From contig NZ_JAAORM010000002.1 of assembly GCF_017695965.1 (NCBI RefSeq), forward strand, positions 248,001 to 312,000: DNA of 64,000 nucleotides, given 5' to 3'. The DNA comes from Prochlorococcus marinus CUG1416. Lineage in GTDB: Bacteria; Cyanobacteriota; Cyanobacteriia; PCC-6307; Cyanobiaceae. Each line of letters begins with the position of its first letter. Position 1 is the first letter of the stretch. Made by a program: the position numbers and the translations under genes. Below, piece after piece: positions 9,880 through 19,948 of the stretch. The notes below the pieces were generated by a model. The model saw only the letters and a list, made by a program, of their open reading frames with translations, was not told where the DNA came from and made no database searches.

Positions 9880-9989
9880 ATAAGTTTAAGTAAAAATGGT
9901 ACTTAACAATTGAAACTATTTTCATGATATTTAAATAAACTCACTATAATCATGTAATATTCATGCATAATGAGCTAAAGATTACTGAC

Positions 9990-10718
9990 ATGCAAACTCT
10001 AGAATCAAATAAAAAAACTACTGAAGAATCCACTAATACGATTTCTTTAAATTTGCCCGACTTTACTACAGATTCTTATAAGGATGCATATAGCAGAATA
10101 AATGCAATTGTTATAGAGGGAGAGCAAGAGGCTCATGATAATTACATTTCAATAGCAACTTTAATACCAAATGAGTTAGAAGAGTTAACTAAATTGGCGA
10201 GAATGGAAATGAAACATAAAAAAGGCTTTACTGCATGTGGGAGGAATTTAGGAGTAGAAGCTGATATGGAATTTGCTAAAAAATTCTTTTCTAAATTACA
10301 TGGTAATTTTCAAATTGCTCTAGAAAAAGGGAATATAACAACATGTCTTTTAATTCAGGCTATTTTAATCGAAGCATTTGCAATTTCTGCCTATAACGTC
10401 TACATAAGAGTTGCAGATCCTTTTGCAAAAAAAATAACAGAGGGAGTGGTTAAAGATGAATATCTTCATTTGAATTATGGTCAAGAGTGGCTTAAAGAGA
10501 ATCTGTCTACATGTAAAGAGGAATTAATGGAAGCTAATAAGGTTAACCTTCCCTTAATTAAAAAGATGTTAGATGAAGTAGCAGATGATGCATCAGTTTT
10601 GGCTATGGATAGAGAAGAATTAATGGAAGAATTTATGATTGCTTACCAAGATACCCTTATGGAAATAGGTCTAGATAATAGAGAAATTGCAAGAATGGCT
10701 ATGGCAGCTATCGTTTAA
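9990..10718 (+). CDS. ado: Aldehyde-deformylating oxygenase (alkane synthesis)
   Basis: A ferritin-like di-iron oxygenase that turns fatty aldehydes into alkanes plus formate. From ATG 9990 (MQTLESN) the protein has 242 residues. Its iron ligands then fall at Glu45, Glu73, His76, Glu128, Glu157 and His160, the numbering known for the studied Prochlorococcus enzyme. This supports 9990 over an upstream in-frame ATG at 9963. Motifs include VIEGEQEAHDNY, LARMEMKH, LIQAILIEAF and VKDEYLHLNYG. It is followed by the partner reductase aar after ~107 bases. Function is certain at family level. Confidence 0.97.
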   Translation: MQTLESNKKTTEESTNTISLNLPDFTTDSYKDAYSRINAIVIEGEQEAHDNYISIATLIPNELEELTKLARMEMKHKKGFTACGRNLGVEADMEFAKKFFSKLHGNFQIALEKGNITTCLLIQAILIEAFAISAYNVYIRVADPFAKKITEGVVKDEYLHLNYGQEWLKENLSTCKEELMEANKVNLPLIKKMLDEVADDASVLAMDREELMEEFMIAYQDTLMEIGLDNREIARMAMAAIV

Positions 10719-10825
10719 TTATACTTCTACTCAATTAAGCATTTTAATAATTAATCTTTCTATTTAAGTAGTTACCTCTGTGCTATTCTTCATTACATCG
10801 TATAGAAACCATTTATAAATTTTAA

Positions 10826-11866
10826 ATGTTTGGGTTAATAGGCCACTCAACTAGTTTTGAAGATGCAAAAAGAAAAGCTTCTTTACTAGGATTTGATCAT
10901 ATTGCAGATGGCGACCTGGATGTTTGGTGTACAGCTCCTCCTCAATTGGTTGAGAATGTAGAAGTTAAAAGTGCGACTGGAATATCTATTGAAGGTTCTT
11001 ACATAGATTCTTGCTTTGTTCCTGAAATGCTTTCTAGGTTTAAAACGGCTAGAAGAAAAGTATTAAATGCTATGGAACTAGCTCAGAAAAAAGGTATTAA
11101 CATTACGGCCTTAGGGGGATTTACTTCTATTATCTTTGAGAATTTTAATCTTCTTCAGCATAAACAAATCAGAAATACTTCATTAGAGTGGGAAAGGTTT
11201 ACTACTGGTAATACTCATACAGCTTGGGTTATTTGTAAGCAATTAGAAATAAATGCTCCTCGCATCGGGATAGACCTGAAAAAGGCAACTGTTGCTGTAA
11301 TTGGTGCTACAGGGGATATTGGTAGCGCTGTTTGTAGGTGGCTTATCAATAAAACTGGGATTTCAGAACTACTTATGGTAGCTAGACAACAAGAGCCCTT
11401 AAATCTATTACAAAAAGAATTAGATGGTGGCACTATAAAAAGTTTAGATGAAGCATTGCCTCAAGCGGATATTGTTGTATGGGTTGCAAGTATGCCTAAA
11501 ACTATTGAAATTGAAGTTGATAACTTAAAAAAACCATGTTTAATGATTGACGGTGGATACCCTAAAAATCTTGATGAGAAATTTCAGGGTGAAAATATTC
11601 ATGTTTTAAAAGGAGGTATAGTAGAGTTTTTCAATGATATTGGTTGGAATATGATGGAACTTGCAGAAATGCAGAACCCTCAGAGAGAGATGTTCGCTTG
11701 CTTTGCAGAAGCTATGATTTTAGAATTTGAAAAATGTCATACCAACTTTAGTTGGGGAAGAAATAACATTTCTCTTGAAAAAATGGAATTCATTGGAGCA
11801 GCTTCTTTAAAACATGGTTTTTCTGCGATTGGACTTGATAAGCACCCTAAAGTATTAACAGTCTAA
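10826..11866 (+). CDS. aar: Long-chain acyl-ACP reductase
   Basis: A 346-residue enzyme that reduces acyl-ACP to the fatty aldehyde used by ADO. It begins with [20 protein letters not shown], typical of the family. An NAD(P)H-binding Rossmann motif [14 protein letters not shown] lies at about 157-170. Cys292 in MFACFAEAM corresponds to the acyl-accepting cysteine. It lies directly upstream of accA with 3 bases between stop and start, so acyl-ACP consumption and malonyl-CoA supply are probably coordinately transcribed. Confidence 0.97.
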   Translation: MFGLIGHSTSFEDAKRKASLLGFDHIADGDLDVWCTAPPQLVENVEVKSATGISIEGSYIDSCFVPEMLSRFKTARRKVLNAMELAQKKGINITALGGFTSIIFENFNLLQHKQIRNTSLEWERFTTGNTHTAWVICKQLEINAPRIGIDLKKATVAVIGATGDIGSAVCRWLINKTGISELLMVARQQEPLNLLQKELDGGTIKSLDEALPQADIVVWVASMPKTIEIEVDNLKKPCLMIDGGYPKNLDEKFQGENIHVLKGGIVEFFNDIGWNMMELAEMQNPQREMFACFAEAMILEFEKCHTNFSWGRNNISLEKMEFIGAASLKHGFSAIGLDKHPKVLTV

Positions 11867-11869
11867 ATT

Positions 11870-12877
11870 ATGGCTAAACGTTACCTCCTAGATTTTGAAA
11901 AGCCTCTTGTTGAACTTGAGAAACAGATAGAGCAAATTAAAGAATTAGCTCGAGATTCAGAAGTGGATGTTAGTCAACAGCTTCTGCAGCTTGAAACTTT
12001 AGCTGCCAGGAGAAGAGAAGAGATATTTAAATCACTCACGCCTGCACAAAAGATTCAGGTAGCTAGACATCCTCAAAGACCTAGTACCCTGGACTTTGTT
12101 CAAATGTTTTGCGATGACTGGATCGAATTACATGGAGATAGAAATGGAGGCGATGATATGGCACTAATTGGAGGGATAGGTTCGATAAATAATCGACCAG
12201 TCTTGATTCTAGGGCATCAGAAAGGAAGAGATACAAAAGAAAATGTAGTAAGAAACTTTGGAATGGCTAAGCCAGGAGGTTATAGAAAAGCTCTTAGATT
12301 AATGCAGCATGCTGATAGATTTTCCTTGCCAATCCTTACATTTATTGATACTCCTGGAGCCTATGCAGGATTGACTGCTGAAGAACAGGGACAAGGAGAA
12401 GCGATAGCAAGAAACTTAAGGGAGATGTTTGGCTTGAAAGTTCCTATAGTAGCTACTGTCATCGGAGAAGGTGGTTCTGGAGGTGCACTTGGAATAGGTG
12501 TTGCTGATAGATTACTAATGTTTGAACACAGTGTTTATACAGTTGCTAGTCCAGAAGCATGTGCATCAATTTTATGGAGAGATGCTGCAAAGGCACCAGA
12601 AGCTGCATCAGCACTTAAAATTACAGGTAAAGATTTACTTAGGTTGGGGATAATAGATGAAGTATTACCAGAGCCTTCTGGTGGAAACAATTGGGCTCCT
12701 TTAGATGCTGGCAAGACACTAAAGGAGGCTATTGAGAAACACCTTAATGCTTTACTTCAAATGACTAAAGATGAACTCATTGAGGAAAGATACAAAAAAT
12801 TTAGAGTTTTAGGTAAATTTATCGAAGCAAATAATATTGAAGAGATTTATAGTGAAATTCCCCAAAAAACTGAATAA
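11870..12877 (+). CDS. accA: Acetyl-CoA carboxylase carboxyltransferase, alpha subunit
   Basis: Alpha subunit of the carboxyltransferase that makes malonyl-CoA from carboxy-biotin and acetyl-CoA. It has 335 residues, the usual bacterial size. The N-terminal coiled region ([19 protein letters not shown]) is followed by [12 protein letters not shown] and [14 protein letters not shown]. The crotonase-like core has [20 protein letters not shown] and the oxyanion-hole glycines in [15 protein letters not shown]. It directly follows aar and precedes an SDR gene whose TTG start lies 1 base past the stop, implying translational coupling. Confidence 0.97.
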   Translation: MAKRYLLDFEKPLVELEKQIEQIKELARDSEVDVSQQLLQLETLAARRREEIFKSLTPAQKIQVARHPQRPSTLDFVQMFCDDWIELHGDRNGGDDMALIGGIGSINNRPVLILGHQKGRDTKENVVRNFGMAKPGGYRKALRLMQHADRFSLPILTFIDTPGAYAGLTAEEQGQGEAIARNLREMFGLKVPIVATVIGEGGSGGALGIGVADRLLMFEHSVYTVASPEACASILWRDAAKAPEAASALKITGKDLLRLGIIDEVLPEPSGGNNWAPLDAGKTLKEAIEKHLNALLQMTKDELIEERYKKFRVLGKFIEANNIEEIYSEIPQKTE

Positions 12878-12878
12878 A

Positions 12879-13586
12879 TTGAAACTCGCTTTTATAACAG
12901 GTGCTTCGAAAGGTATTGGAAGATCTACCGCAATTGCTTTTGCCAATGCTGGCTGGGATTTAATTTTACTTTCCAGGAATATGGATTTAATGGAGAAACT
13001 AAAGAGTGAACTATTGGCTACTAAATCAAAAATTAACCTTGTTAAATGTGATTTATCTAAGCCTCTAGAAATAGAGCATTGTGTTAAAAGAGCAATTAAG
13101 AAATATGGATGCCCTTCAGTTTTAATAAATAATGCCGGTTGCGCATTTAATGGGCCCTTAGTTGAAATGGATTTTGGGCAATGGGAACAAACTATTCAAA
13201 TTAACCTCACAAGCGTTTTTCAAATTTGCAGCTCGGTTATTCCTCAAATGAGAAAAAATGGTGGTTTAATCATTAATGTTAGTAGCCATGCGTCTTATAA
13301 TCCATTCCCGCAATGGGGGGCGTATTGTATTTCAAAATCTGCCCTAACTATGTTTACTAAATGCTTGAGGGAGGAAGAGAGATCCAATAAAATCAGAGCA
13401 TGCACAATAACTTTAGGTTCAGTAAATACACCTCTTTGGGACTCAGAATCAATAAACTCTAATTTTGATAGAACTTCTATGCTCGCCTCAAGCGAGGTAT
13501 CAGATACTATTCTTTATATGGCACAACAACCTGAATCTCAATTGATTGAAGACTTAACTTTGATGCCTTCTGGAGGGGCTTTTTAA
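12879..13586 (+). CDS. Short-chain dehydrogenase/reductase
   Basis: A classical SDR of ~235 residues from TTG 12879; an ATG at 12837 would overlap accA by 41 bases and add a basic leader unlike the family. The cofactor motif TGASKGIG opens the protein, NNAG is at about residues 85-88, the catalytic Ser is in INVSSHAS, and Tyr/Lys are in AYCISK. The NADP-type FabG-like fold is clear but the substrate is not. Its place after ado, aar and accA suggests lipid or fatty-aldehyde metabolism, as an inference. No terminator separates it from accA. Confidence 0.85.
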   Translation: MKLAFITGASKGIGRSTAIAFANAGWDLILLSRNMDLMEKLKSELLATKSKINLVKCDLSKPLEIEHCVKRAIKKYGCPSVLINNAGCAFNGPLVEMDFGQWEQTIQINLTSVFQICSSVIPQMRKNGGLIINVSSHASYNPFPQWGAYCISKSALTMFTKCLREEERSNKIRACTITLGSVNTPLWDSESINSNFDRTSMLASSEVSDTILYMAQQPESQLIEDLTLMPSGGAF

Positions 13587-13736
13587 AAATTCTGTTTCTT
13601 TTTTGAATCTTTAAAAGGTAATTTTTTTGGAACTATTTGAACCCGATTTAACAAGAGAATGTGATATAGTGTATGAGCAATTACGCTTTTGAAGATACAG
13701 TTAATTAAGTTGAATACAATTTTTGTTTAAAATTTT

Positions 13737-14477
13737 ATGACCTCTACATTACCCAACGATAATATTAGAAACTTTGATGACCAGATTACTAATAAGCTAA
13801 TCTCAGAAATTATAAGAGACAGAATTAAAAATGCTGGCACAAGATTTAGTGCTAATGATAACATCGCAGATTTTATAAATCCTGGAGAACTAGAAATTCT
13901 AGAAAAAGAAGTTGCATCAAGAGTTAAAGACTTACTTAAGTCTCTAGTAATAGACGTTGAAAATGATCATAATACTCAAGAGACTGCAGAAAGAGTCTCA
14001 AAGATGTATTTAAATGAAGTTTTTAAAGGGAGATATCATGAGCAACCTAAAGTTACAAGTTTCCCAAATGATAAGAATCTTGATGAGATTTATACTGTAG
14101 GACCTATTTCTGTTAGATCTGCATGTTCACATCATTTAGTACCAATTCTAGGAGAGTGTTGGATAGGTATTAAACCTGGGAATAAGGTCATAGGACTTTC
14201 AAAATTTGCGAGAGTTGCTGATTGGGTTTTTTCAAGACCTCATATTCAAGAAGAAGCTGTAATGATACTTGCAGATGAAATTGAAAGATTGTGTGAGCCT
14301 AAAGGTTTAGGCATTATTGTAAAGGCTCAACATTATTGTATGAAATGGAGGGGAGTTAAAGAACCAAATACAAGTATGATTAATTCTGTAGTAAGAGGAG
14401 ACTTTAGACATGATTTAAGTTTAAAACAAGAATTTTTTGAGCTTGTCAAACAGCAATCCGCTTCTAATAATTACTAA
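13737..14477 (+). CDS. folE: GTP cyclohydrolase I
   Basis: Converts GTP to dihydroneopterin triphosphate, the entry step to folate/tetrahydropterin. It has 246 residues. Zinc-site residues are Cys130 and His133 in RSACSHHLVPI, with a second Cys in AQHYCMKWRGV near residue 200. GLSKFARVADWVFSRPHIQE and TSMINSVVRGDFR are also as expected. The N-terminal ~60 residues are longer than in minimal enzymes. The gene is convergent with trpF; the coding ends overlap by 4 bases (14474-14477). A 150-base gap separates it from the SDR gene, so it probably has its own promoter. Confidence 0.95.
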   Translation: MTSTLPNDNIRNFDDQITNKLISEIIRDRIKNAGTRFSANDNIADFINPGELEILEKEVASRVKDLLKSLVIDVENDHNTQETAERVSKMYLNEVFKGRYHEQPKVTSFPNDKNLDEIYTVGPISVRSACSHHLVPILGECWIGIKPGNKVIGLSKFARVADWVFSRPHIQEEAVMILADEIERLCEPKGLGIIVKAQHYCMKWRGVKEPNTSMINSVVRGDFRHDLSLKQEFFELVKQQSASNNY

Positions 14478-15130
14478 TTCAATTTTAAATAATTAATTAA
14501 GCTCTCTGTTTTTTTTAGATCTTTTAAACCTGGAGATATTTCAATACTGCTCGAAATGTCTAGTCCATCTGGTTTGATTTCAGTTAAAATTTCATCAATC
14601 CATTCAATTGATATTCCACCTGCTAACCACCAAGGTTTACTAAATTGTAGATTCTTTAGATAAAAAGATTTTATTTTTTTTCCTGAACCTCCATAAGTTT
14701 CTTTATTCCAAGAATCAAGTAGTATCGCATCTACAAAATCTTCAAAAGGTTTTATTTTATCCAAGTCCTTTTCCGTTCTTATTCTAAAAGCCTTCCATAG
14801 TCCAATAGTTGGAATTTTCTTCCTTATTTTTTTGCAGTAATCAATATCTTCATCTCCATGTAACTGAATAATAGTTTCACTTGGGCTGCCCAAGAAATTT
14901 TTAATAATTAAATCTATAGGACAATTTTGTACAACAGATATCCTTTCGATTTTCGGATAAACCCTTTCTAAGGTTTGAAAAATCTTTTTCTTAATATCAG
15001 CGGATATGTACCTAGGCGACTGTTCAACAGAAATAATGCCGATAGCATTCACTCCTAATTTAGCGATTTGAAGAGCTTGTTCTTCGGAAGTTAGTCCACA
15101 AATTTTAACTAAAGTATTAGTCTTGGGCAT
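14474..15130 (-). CDS. trpF: Phosphoribosylanthranilate isomerase
   Basis: A TIM-barrel enzyme of tryptophan synthesis, 218 residues. The N-terminal VKICGLTSEEQALQIAKLG carries the catalytic Cys. Later motifs are QLHGDED, AILLDSW, then YGGSGKK, and PWWLAGGIS with GLDISSSIEISPGLKD for phosphate binding. It stands apart from other trp genes (trpA is ~30 kb away), as is usual for cyanobacteria. It overlaps folE tail to tail by 4 bases, leaving no room for an intergenic terminator. Confidence 0.95.
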   Translation of the reverse strand: MPKTNTLVKICGLTSEEQALQIAKLGVNAIGIISVEQSPRYISADIKKKIFQTLERVYPKIERISVVQNCPIDLIIKNFLGSPSETIIQLHGDEDIDYCKKIRKKIPTIGLWKAFRIRTEKDLDKIKPFEDFVDAILLDSWNKETYGGSGKKIKSFYLKNLQFSKPWWLAGGISIEWIDEILTEIKPDGLDISSSIEISPGLKDLKKTESLINYLKLN

Positions 15131-15185
15131 ATCATTATCCTTTATGTAAAATTAATATTATTGCTAAATATAGCGGAGATTATTT

Positions 15186-16409
15186 TTGAGAAGTTGGCAA
15201 ATCTTTAAAATATGGGGAATTCCCTTCAAAATTCATCCTTATTGGTTTGCGATTCTCTTTTTATTCTCATGGACTATAAGTAATCAGGTTAATATAACCT
15301 CGGGTGATATTTACAATACTAAAGAAGCTTGGATCATAGGATTTTTAACTTCTTTTCTCTTATTATCTTCAATTATTTCTTATGAGGTCTTACATACTTT
15401 TGTTTCCCTAAATCAGGGTGTAAAAATAAAAACAATTACTTTTTATTTCCTCGGGGCAATTTTACAAATAGATAAGTATTGTCAAACTGCTTTAGGTAAT
15501 ATAAAAATCGCAATTGTTAGACCTTTATTATGTTTTGCTACAGCATCTGTCCTCCTTTTAATTAGTAATTACAGTGCATCTCAAGAAATAATAGCTATCA
15601 ATATAATTTCTAGAGTAGGTATATTAAATTTATTTTTAGGCTTTTTAAATTTGATTCCAATTGGTTCTTTAGATGGAGGGAATTTATTAAAAAGTATTAT
15701 TTGGCATTTCTCAGGGAGTAAAAATAAAGGAAGAAATTTCCTAAATAAAGTAAATTTATCTTTATCTTTTTTAGTTCTAATATTTGGGATAATTCTTTTT
15801 TTTAGGTTTAACTTTTACTATGGTTTTATTCTTGCTTTTTTAGGTTTGTTTGGAGTTAATTCTTCAAAATCAGAAAGTCAATTTTTTAAGATTGAAAACA
15901 TACTTAAATTTAGTAAAGTTTCTGAGCTTAAATTAAAGCCGTTGAGAAAAATTGAATTCGATTCTAATTTCTCAGCATTTAATAAATTAATAAAAAACAA
16001 TAAGGATTCAGCAGATAAATATTTTTTTGTTACCAATAATGGTAGATGGACTGGTTTTGTTGATGAGAATATTTTAAAAACTGTCTCCATAAAAAAATGG
16101 GAACGGAAATTTGTGGGAGATTTCAAGAAACCAATCAATAGTTTTGTAAGTGTATACGCTAATGACAAATTATGGAAAACTATAGAAAGACTTGAAGAAA
16201 CGAGTGAAGGTTTTATCTTGGTACTCAATGCTGCTGATTTACCTTTGGGGATAATTGATAGGTCTAAGATTGGACACTTTGTATTGAATAAATTGGGTTT
16301 TAATTTACCTTCAGAGATCGTAAACAAATTAAATTATAAAAATAATTATCCTTTAGGCATTGAATTGCCAAGAATAATTAATTCAATGAAGCAGAAAGGA
16401 GATCTTTAA
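15186..16409 (+). CDS. Site-2-protease-like membrane protein with CBS-type tail, metal motif degenerate
   Basis: A 407-residue M50/S2P-family protein. The N-terminus FKIWGIPFKIHPYWF is typical, and about five hydrophobic helices span residues ~20-225. The conserved second motif NLIPIGSLDGG is at 156-165. The HExxH zinc motif reads Tyr66-Glu-Val-Leu-His70, so the first histidine ligand is lost (codon TAT at 15381). Residues ~230-400 resemble paired CBS domains (FVTNNGRWTGFVD; LVLNAADLPLGIID). It may be an inactive paralogue or use an altered site. The start is TTG, divergent from trpF by 55 bases. Confidence 0.8.
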   Translation: MRSWQIFKIWGIPFKIHPYWFAILFLFSWTISNQVNITSGDIYNTKEAWIIGFLTSFLLLSSIISYEVLHTFVSLNQGVKIKTITFYFLGAILQIDKYCQTALGNIKIAIVRPLLCFATASVLLLISNYSASQEIIAINIISRVGILNLFLGFLNLIPIGSLDGGNLLKSIIWHFSGSKNKGRNFLNKVNLSLSFLVLIFGIILFFRFNFYYGFILAFLGLFGVNSSKSESQFFKIENILKFSKVSELKLKPLRKIEFDSNFSAFNKLIKNNKDSADKYFFVTNNGRWTGFVDENILKTVSIKKWERKFVGDFKKPINSFVSVYANDKLWKTIERLEETSEGFILVLNAADLPLGIIDRSKIGHFVLNKLGFNLPSEIVNKLNYKNNYPLGIELPRIINSMKQKGDL

Positions 16410-16418
16410 GAATTCGTG

Positions 16419-17162
16419 TCATGAAAGTTTTCCAATATTTTTATTATCTATGGCAACATTTTTGAACCTTATATTTGATTTATCCTCTAGGAATGAATTT
16501 CTTAAATGATGAACTATTTCATCATTTGTGAGGTCTAGATTTATTTTGGGTGGAGCTTCTTCTTTAAATAACTTGAACCACAAATCTTTTGAAGGATTTG
16601 TTTGAATCTCTCCATGTTGAAGAAATGCACTTTTTTTTCGATATTGGGCACTTCCTATCCTCTTAAAACCATCCTGATCAACTAAATCAGAAATCAATGA
16701 AGTCCCAAAACAATTAGTTTTTATGGGTGATTTTCGTAAATTGCCATTTTGCAAGTTTAGACCTAATTCTCTAAAACTTTTAACTAACCAATTATTAACC
16801 ATTTCATAACTTAGTATTTTATAGTAGGTTTTTTTAAATGTTAATGCATATGTTATGCCCCCTGAATGCAAAACAGCTCCCCCTCCAGAGGGACGTCTTA
16901 TGATGTTAATTTCTTGATTAAATAATAATTGTTCCCAGTGAGGAGGAATTTTCTTTTGGTGATAGCCAATTGAAAGCCAATCGCCAGTCCAATAGTAGAA
17001 CCTCAATGTGAAAATTATTTCAGGATTTGAAATTGTCTGATCTAGAGAATTTAAATCTAAAGCCATTTGATCAATTCCAGGTAAATTATTTGTCGAAAAA
17101 ATTAAAGCTTGATTTTCTATTCCCAAAATTAAATTTGTAGGTCTATTTATAATAATTTTCAA
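16419..17162 (-). CDS. Lipoate/biotin protein ligase family (LplA-like)
   Basis: A 247-residue BPL/LplA/LipB-fold protein. RRPSGGGAVLHSGGITYALT (residues ~92-111) is the lipoyl-AMP binding signature, and the substrate lysine is within RIGSAQYRKKSAFLQHGEI. It lacks the C-terminal accessory domain of E. coli LplA, so it may be a lipoate ligase or an octanoyltransferase for lipoyl enzymes such as pyruvate dehydrogenase. Which of these cannot be told from sequence. It ends 9 bases from the S2P gene end (convergent). Confidence 0.82.
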   Translation of the reverse strand: MKIIINRPTNLILGIENQALIFSTNNLPGIDQMALDLNSLDQTISNPEIIFTLRFYYWTGDWLSIGYHQKKIPPHWEQLLFNQEINIIRRPSGGGAVLHSGGITYALTFKKTYYKILSYEMVNNWLVKSFRELGLNLQNGNLRKSPIKTNCFGTSLISDLVDQDGFKRIGSAQYRKKSAFLQHGEIQTNPSKDLWFKLFKEEAPPKINLDLTNDEIVHHLRNSFLEDKSNIRFKNVAIDNKNIGKLS

Positions 17163-17263
17163 TTAATTTTTTCTTTCAATTTATTAATTACGTAACATCA
17201 TTTTGTAATAGTGTGTAAATCTCCTCTTTTAGGTGGAGAATATAAGAAATGTTTTTTTTAACC

Positions 17264-17368
17264 ATGGAGCCAACTCAAACAATAAATTTAATTGCACTAA
17301 GCCTCATAGTAGTTATGCATGCAGGAGTTTTAGCACTAAGGCTAGGAATTAGTTTAGGTAGAAACTAA
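17264..17368 (+). CDS. psaM: Photosystem I reaction centre subunit XII
   Basis: A 34-residue single-helix thylakoid protein. It reads [16 protein letters not shown], then [16 protein letters not shown] and RN. This matches PsaM of cyanobacteria, a small subunit near PsaB that stabilises PSI and its trimers. One transmembrane helix covers about residues 7-27. The gene is free-standing between the divergent LplA-like gene and the small membrane-protein gene. The hydrophobic pattern with the charged end [10 protein letters not shown] makes the call secure despite the size. Confidence 0.95.
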   Translation: MEPTQTINLIALSLIVVMHAGVLALRLGISLGRN

Positions 17369-17453
17369 AATCTATTAGAAAATATATATTTTTAAGGTAA
17401 TAATAAAATTAAGACTGAATAGACTTATTCAGTGAAAATACCAAGTACTAAAT

Positions 17454-17801
17454 TTGTCAAAATCTTTTTATAAAAATAGTATTTTTTACAAAAAATATCT
17501 AGGACCTGCATTTAAAAGAAAGCAACAGAAACAGGAAAATTTTGTATCTTTAGTGTTTTTAATTATAAAAATTTGCTTTTCCCTAATAGCAATAATAAGC
17601 TTGATTAAGCTTGGCTATAGTTCCAAAGTTAGATTAACCAGATTAAGGGAAATTCAAGACTCATTTTCACACGAAAAATATCGATTTAATGTTTTTACAA
17701 GTAGGTTTGATGATTTATTTTCTTCTGAAGGTGAGCAAAGATTTATGAAGGATCAGGATCAAATAATTTCTAGGGACATTATCAGAGTAATATGGCGATG
17801 A
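17454..17801 (+). CDS. Small membrane protein of unknown function
   Basis: A 115-residue protein from a TTG start; I do not recognise its family. A basic N-terminus (KYLGPAFKRKQQKQ) is followed by one hydrophobic segment at about residues 30-52 (FVSLVFLIIKICFSLIAIIS). The following part is charged, probably helical, and rich in Arg/Glu (VRLTRLREIQDSF). This suggests one transmembrane helix with a cytoplasmic or lumenal tail. Its stop codon lies within a strong hairpin (17798-17833), after which por begins. The link to PSI or chlorophyll genes is only positional. Confidence 0.7.
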   Translation: MSKSFYKNSIFYKKYLGPAFKRKQQKQENFVSLVFLIIKICFSLIAIISLIKLGYSSKVRLTRLREIQDSFSHEKYRFNVFTSRFDDLFSSEGEQRFMKDQDQIISRDIIRVIWR

Positions 17802-17837
17802 TAAGGATGATCTAGAATCATTTTACTTATCATTTTT
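17798..17837 (+). terminator. Hairpin with T tail between the small membrane-protein gene and por
   Basis: ATGATAAG (17798-17805) pairs perfectly with CTTATCAT (17826-17833). Inside it ATGAT (17807-17811) pairs with ATCAT (17817-17821) around a CTAGA loop, and TTTT follows. The stem overlaps the upstream stop codon and ends about 20 bases before the por start. It could be an intrinsic terminator (weak, A/T-rich) or a structure in the por leader. Confidence 0.55.
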
Positions 17838-17855
17838 CTATTAACTTTTTTGCTA

Positions 17856-18860
17856 GTGAGTAAGAACATGAAGGGTTTAGTCCTAATAACAGGAACAACT
17901 TCAGGGGTTGGATTAAATACTCTAAAACCTCTTTTAAGATTTGGATGGGAAGTTATAGCTGTTAATCGATCAAACAAAAGAGCGATAACAATAGCTGAGG
18001 AATTATTGACAAAAGAGGAAATTAAAAATGTTCACTTTATAGAAATAGATCTTTCTAACTTGGATAATGTAAGAAAAGGTTGCGATGAGATATTGGAAAA
18101 ATTTAGAAACCCTATAAATTCTCTGATTTGTAATGCAGCAGTTTATAAACCTAGACTAAAGAGACCTGAAAGATCTCCTCAGGGTTTTGAAAACTCTATG
18201 GCAGTAAATCATTTTGGGCATTTTCTTATGATAAACCTGCTTTTAGAAAATATTTTATCTTCAGAAAGTGAAATTGTTTTAAATGGTAAATCTACTTTAT
18301 TCAAGCCAAGGATTACAGTATTAGGAACTGTCACAGCTAATTATTCAGAACTTGGAGGTAGGATACCCATTCCTGCCCCAGCTGACCTTGGAGATTTATC
18401 TGGATTTAAAAATGGTTTTTTATCTCCAATAAGTATGGCGAATGGAAAGAAATTTAAACCTGGTAAGGCTTATAAGGATAGTAAACTTTGCAATATGGTG
18501 ACCGTTCAGGAATTATCAAAAAGATATCCTGCAGAAAAAATTATTGTTAATTCTCTATATCCTGGATGTGTTGCTGAAACTAAACTTTTTAGAGATACAC
18601 CTTGGTTATTTAGATTTCTTTTCCCAATATTTCAAAAATTCATAACAAGAGGATATGTGTCACAAAGATTGGCAGGAGAGAGGGTCGCTCAAGTGGCAAC
18701 TTATAAAGAATATGCCAAACCATCAGTTCATTGGAGTTGGGGAAATCGTCAAAAAAAGGGCAGAAAAGCTTTTTCTCAGAAGTTGTCAAAAAGAATAATT
18801 GATACTAATACCTCTAAACAAACTTATGATTTAACAAAAAGATTGGTTGGATTAAATTAA
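17856..18860 (+). CDS. por: Light-dependent NADPH-protochlorophyllide oxidoreductase
   Basis: An SDR-family photoenzyme that reduces protochlorophyllide to chlorophyllide in the light. It has ~334 residues from GTG 17856; a TTG at 17850 and an ATG at 17868 are alternatives. The start of the Rossmann fold is LVLITGTTSGVG, NAAVYKPRLKRPERSP and NHFGHFLMINLLL follow, and the catalytic Tyr/Lys are in AYKDSKLCNM. The C-terminus RWSWGNRQKKGRKAFSQKLS-type segment is family-typical (here HWSWGNRQ). It converges with chlL (7-base gap). Both routes for this step therefore sit together. Confidence 0.96.
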   Translation: MSKNMKGLVLITGTTSGVGLNTLKPLLRFGWEVIAVNRSNKRAITIAEELLTKEEIKNVHFIEIDLSNLDNVRKGCDEILEKFRNPINSLICNAAVYKPRLKRPERSPQGFENSMAVNHFGHFLMINLLLENILSSESEIVLNGKSTLFKPRITVLGTVTANYSELGGRIPIPAPADLGDLSGFKNGFLSPISMANGKKFKPGKAYKDSKLCNMVTVQELSKRYPAEKIIVNSLYPGCVAETKLFRDTPWLFRFLFPIFQKFITRGYVSQRLAGERVAQVATYKEYAKPSVHWSWGNRQKKGRKAFSQKLSKRIIDTNTSKQTYDLTKRLVGLN

Positions 18861-18867
18861 TATAAGA

Positions 18868-19755
<888 letters not shown>

Positions 19756-19903
19756 TTAAATAGCAAAAATACACATTGTTATTTATATTCTTGCAGCGCA
19801 AATACCATATGGAATCTATTTCTAAACAAATGTTTATCTATTTAAATTAAATATACAAGAAATGTTGTAATAGCAGCATCTTTAGCCACTATTCTTTTAT
19901 CCT

Positions 19904-19921
19904 ATGAGTCGAAATACTCAT
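19904..19921 (-). other. Small hairpin between chlB and chlL
   Basis: ATGAGT (19904-19909) and ACTCAT (19916-19921) form a perfect 6-bp stem with a 6-base loop, 28 bases past the chlB stop on the coding strand. No T-run follows the stem on the minus strand, so it is not a standard terminator. It may protect or delimit the chlNB mRNA 3' end. Confidence 0.35.
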
Positions 19922-19948
19922 GCCTAAATTATATTTTTTTAGTAAAGC

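Noticed and set aside
9963-9989. Earlier ado start at ATG 9963
   Set aside because: Starting at 9990 puts all six iron ligands at their established positions, whereas the earlier start adds nine residues unlike the family.
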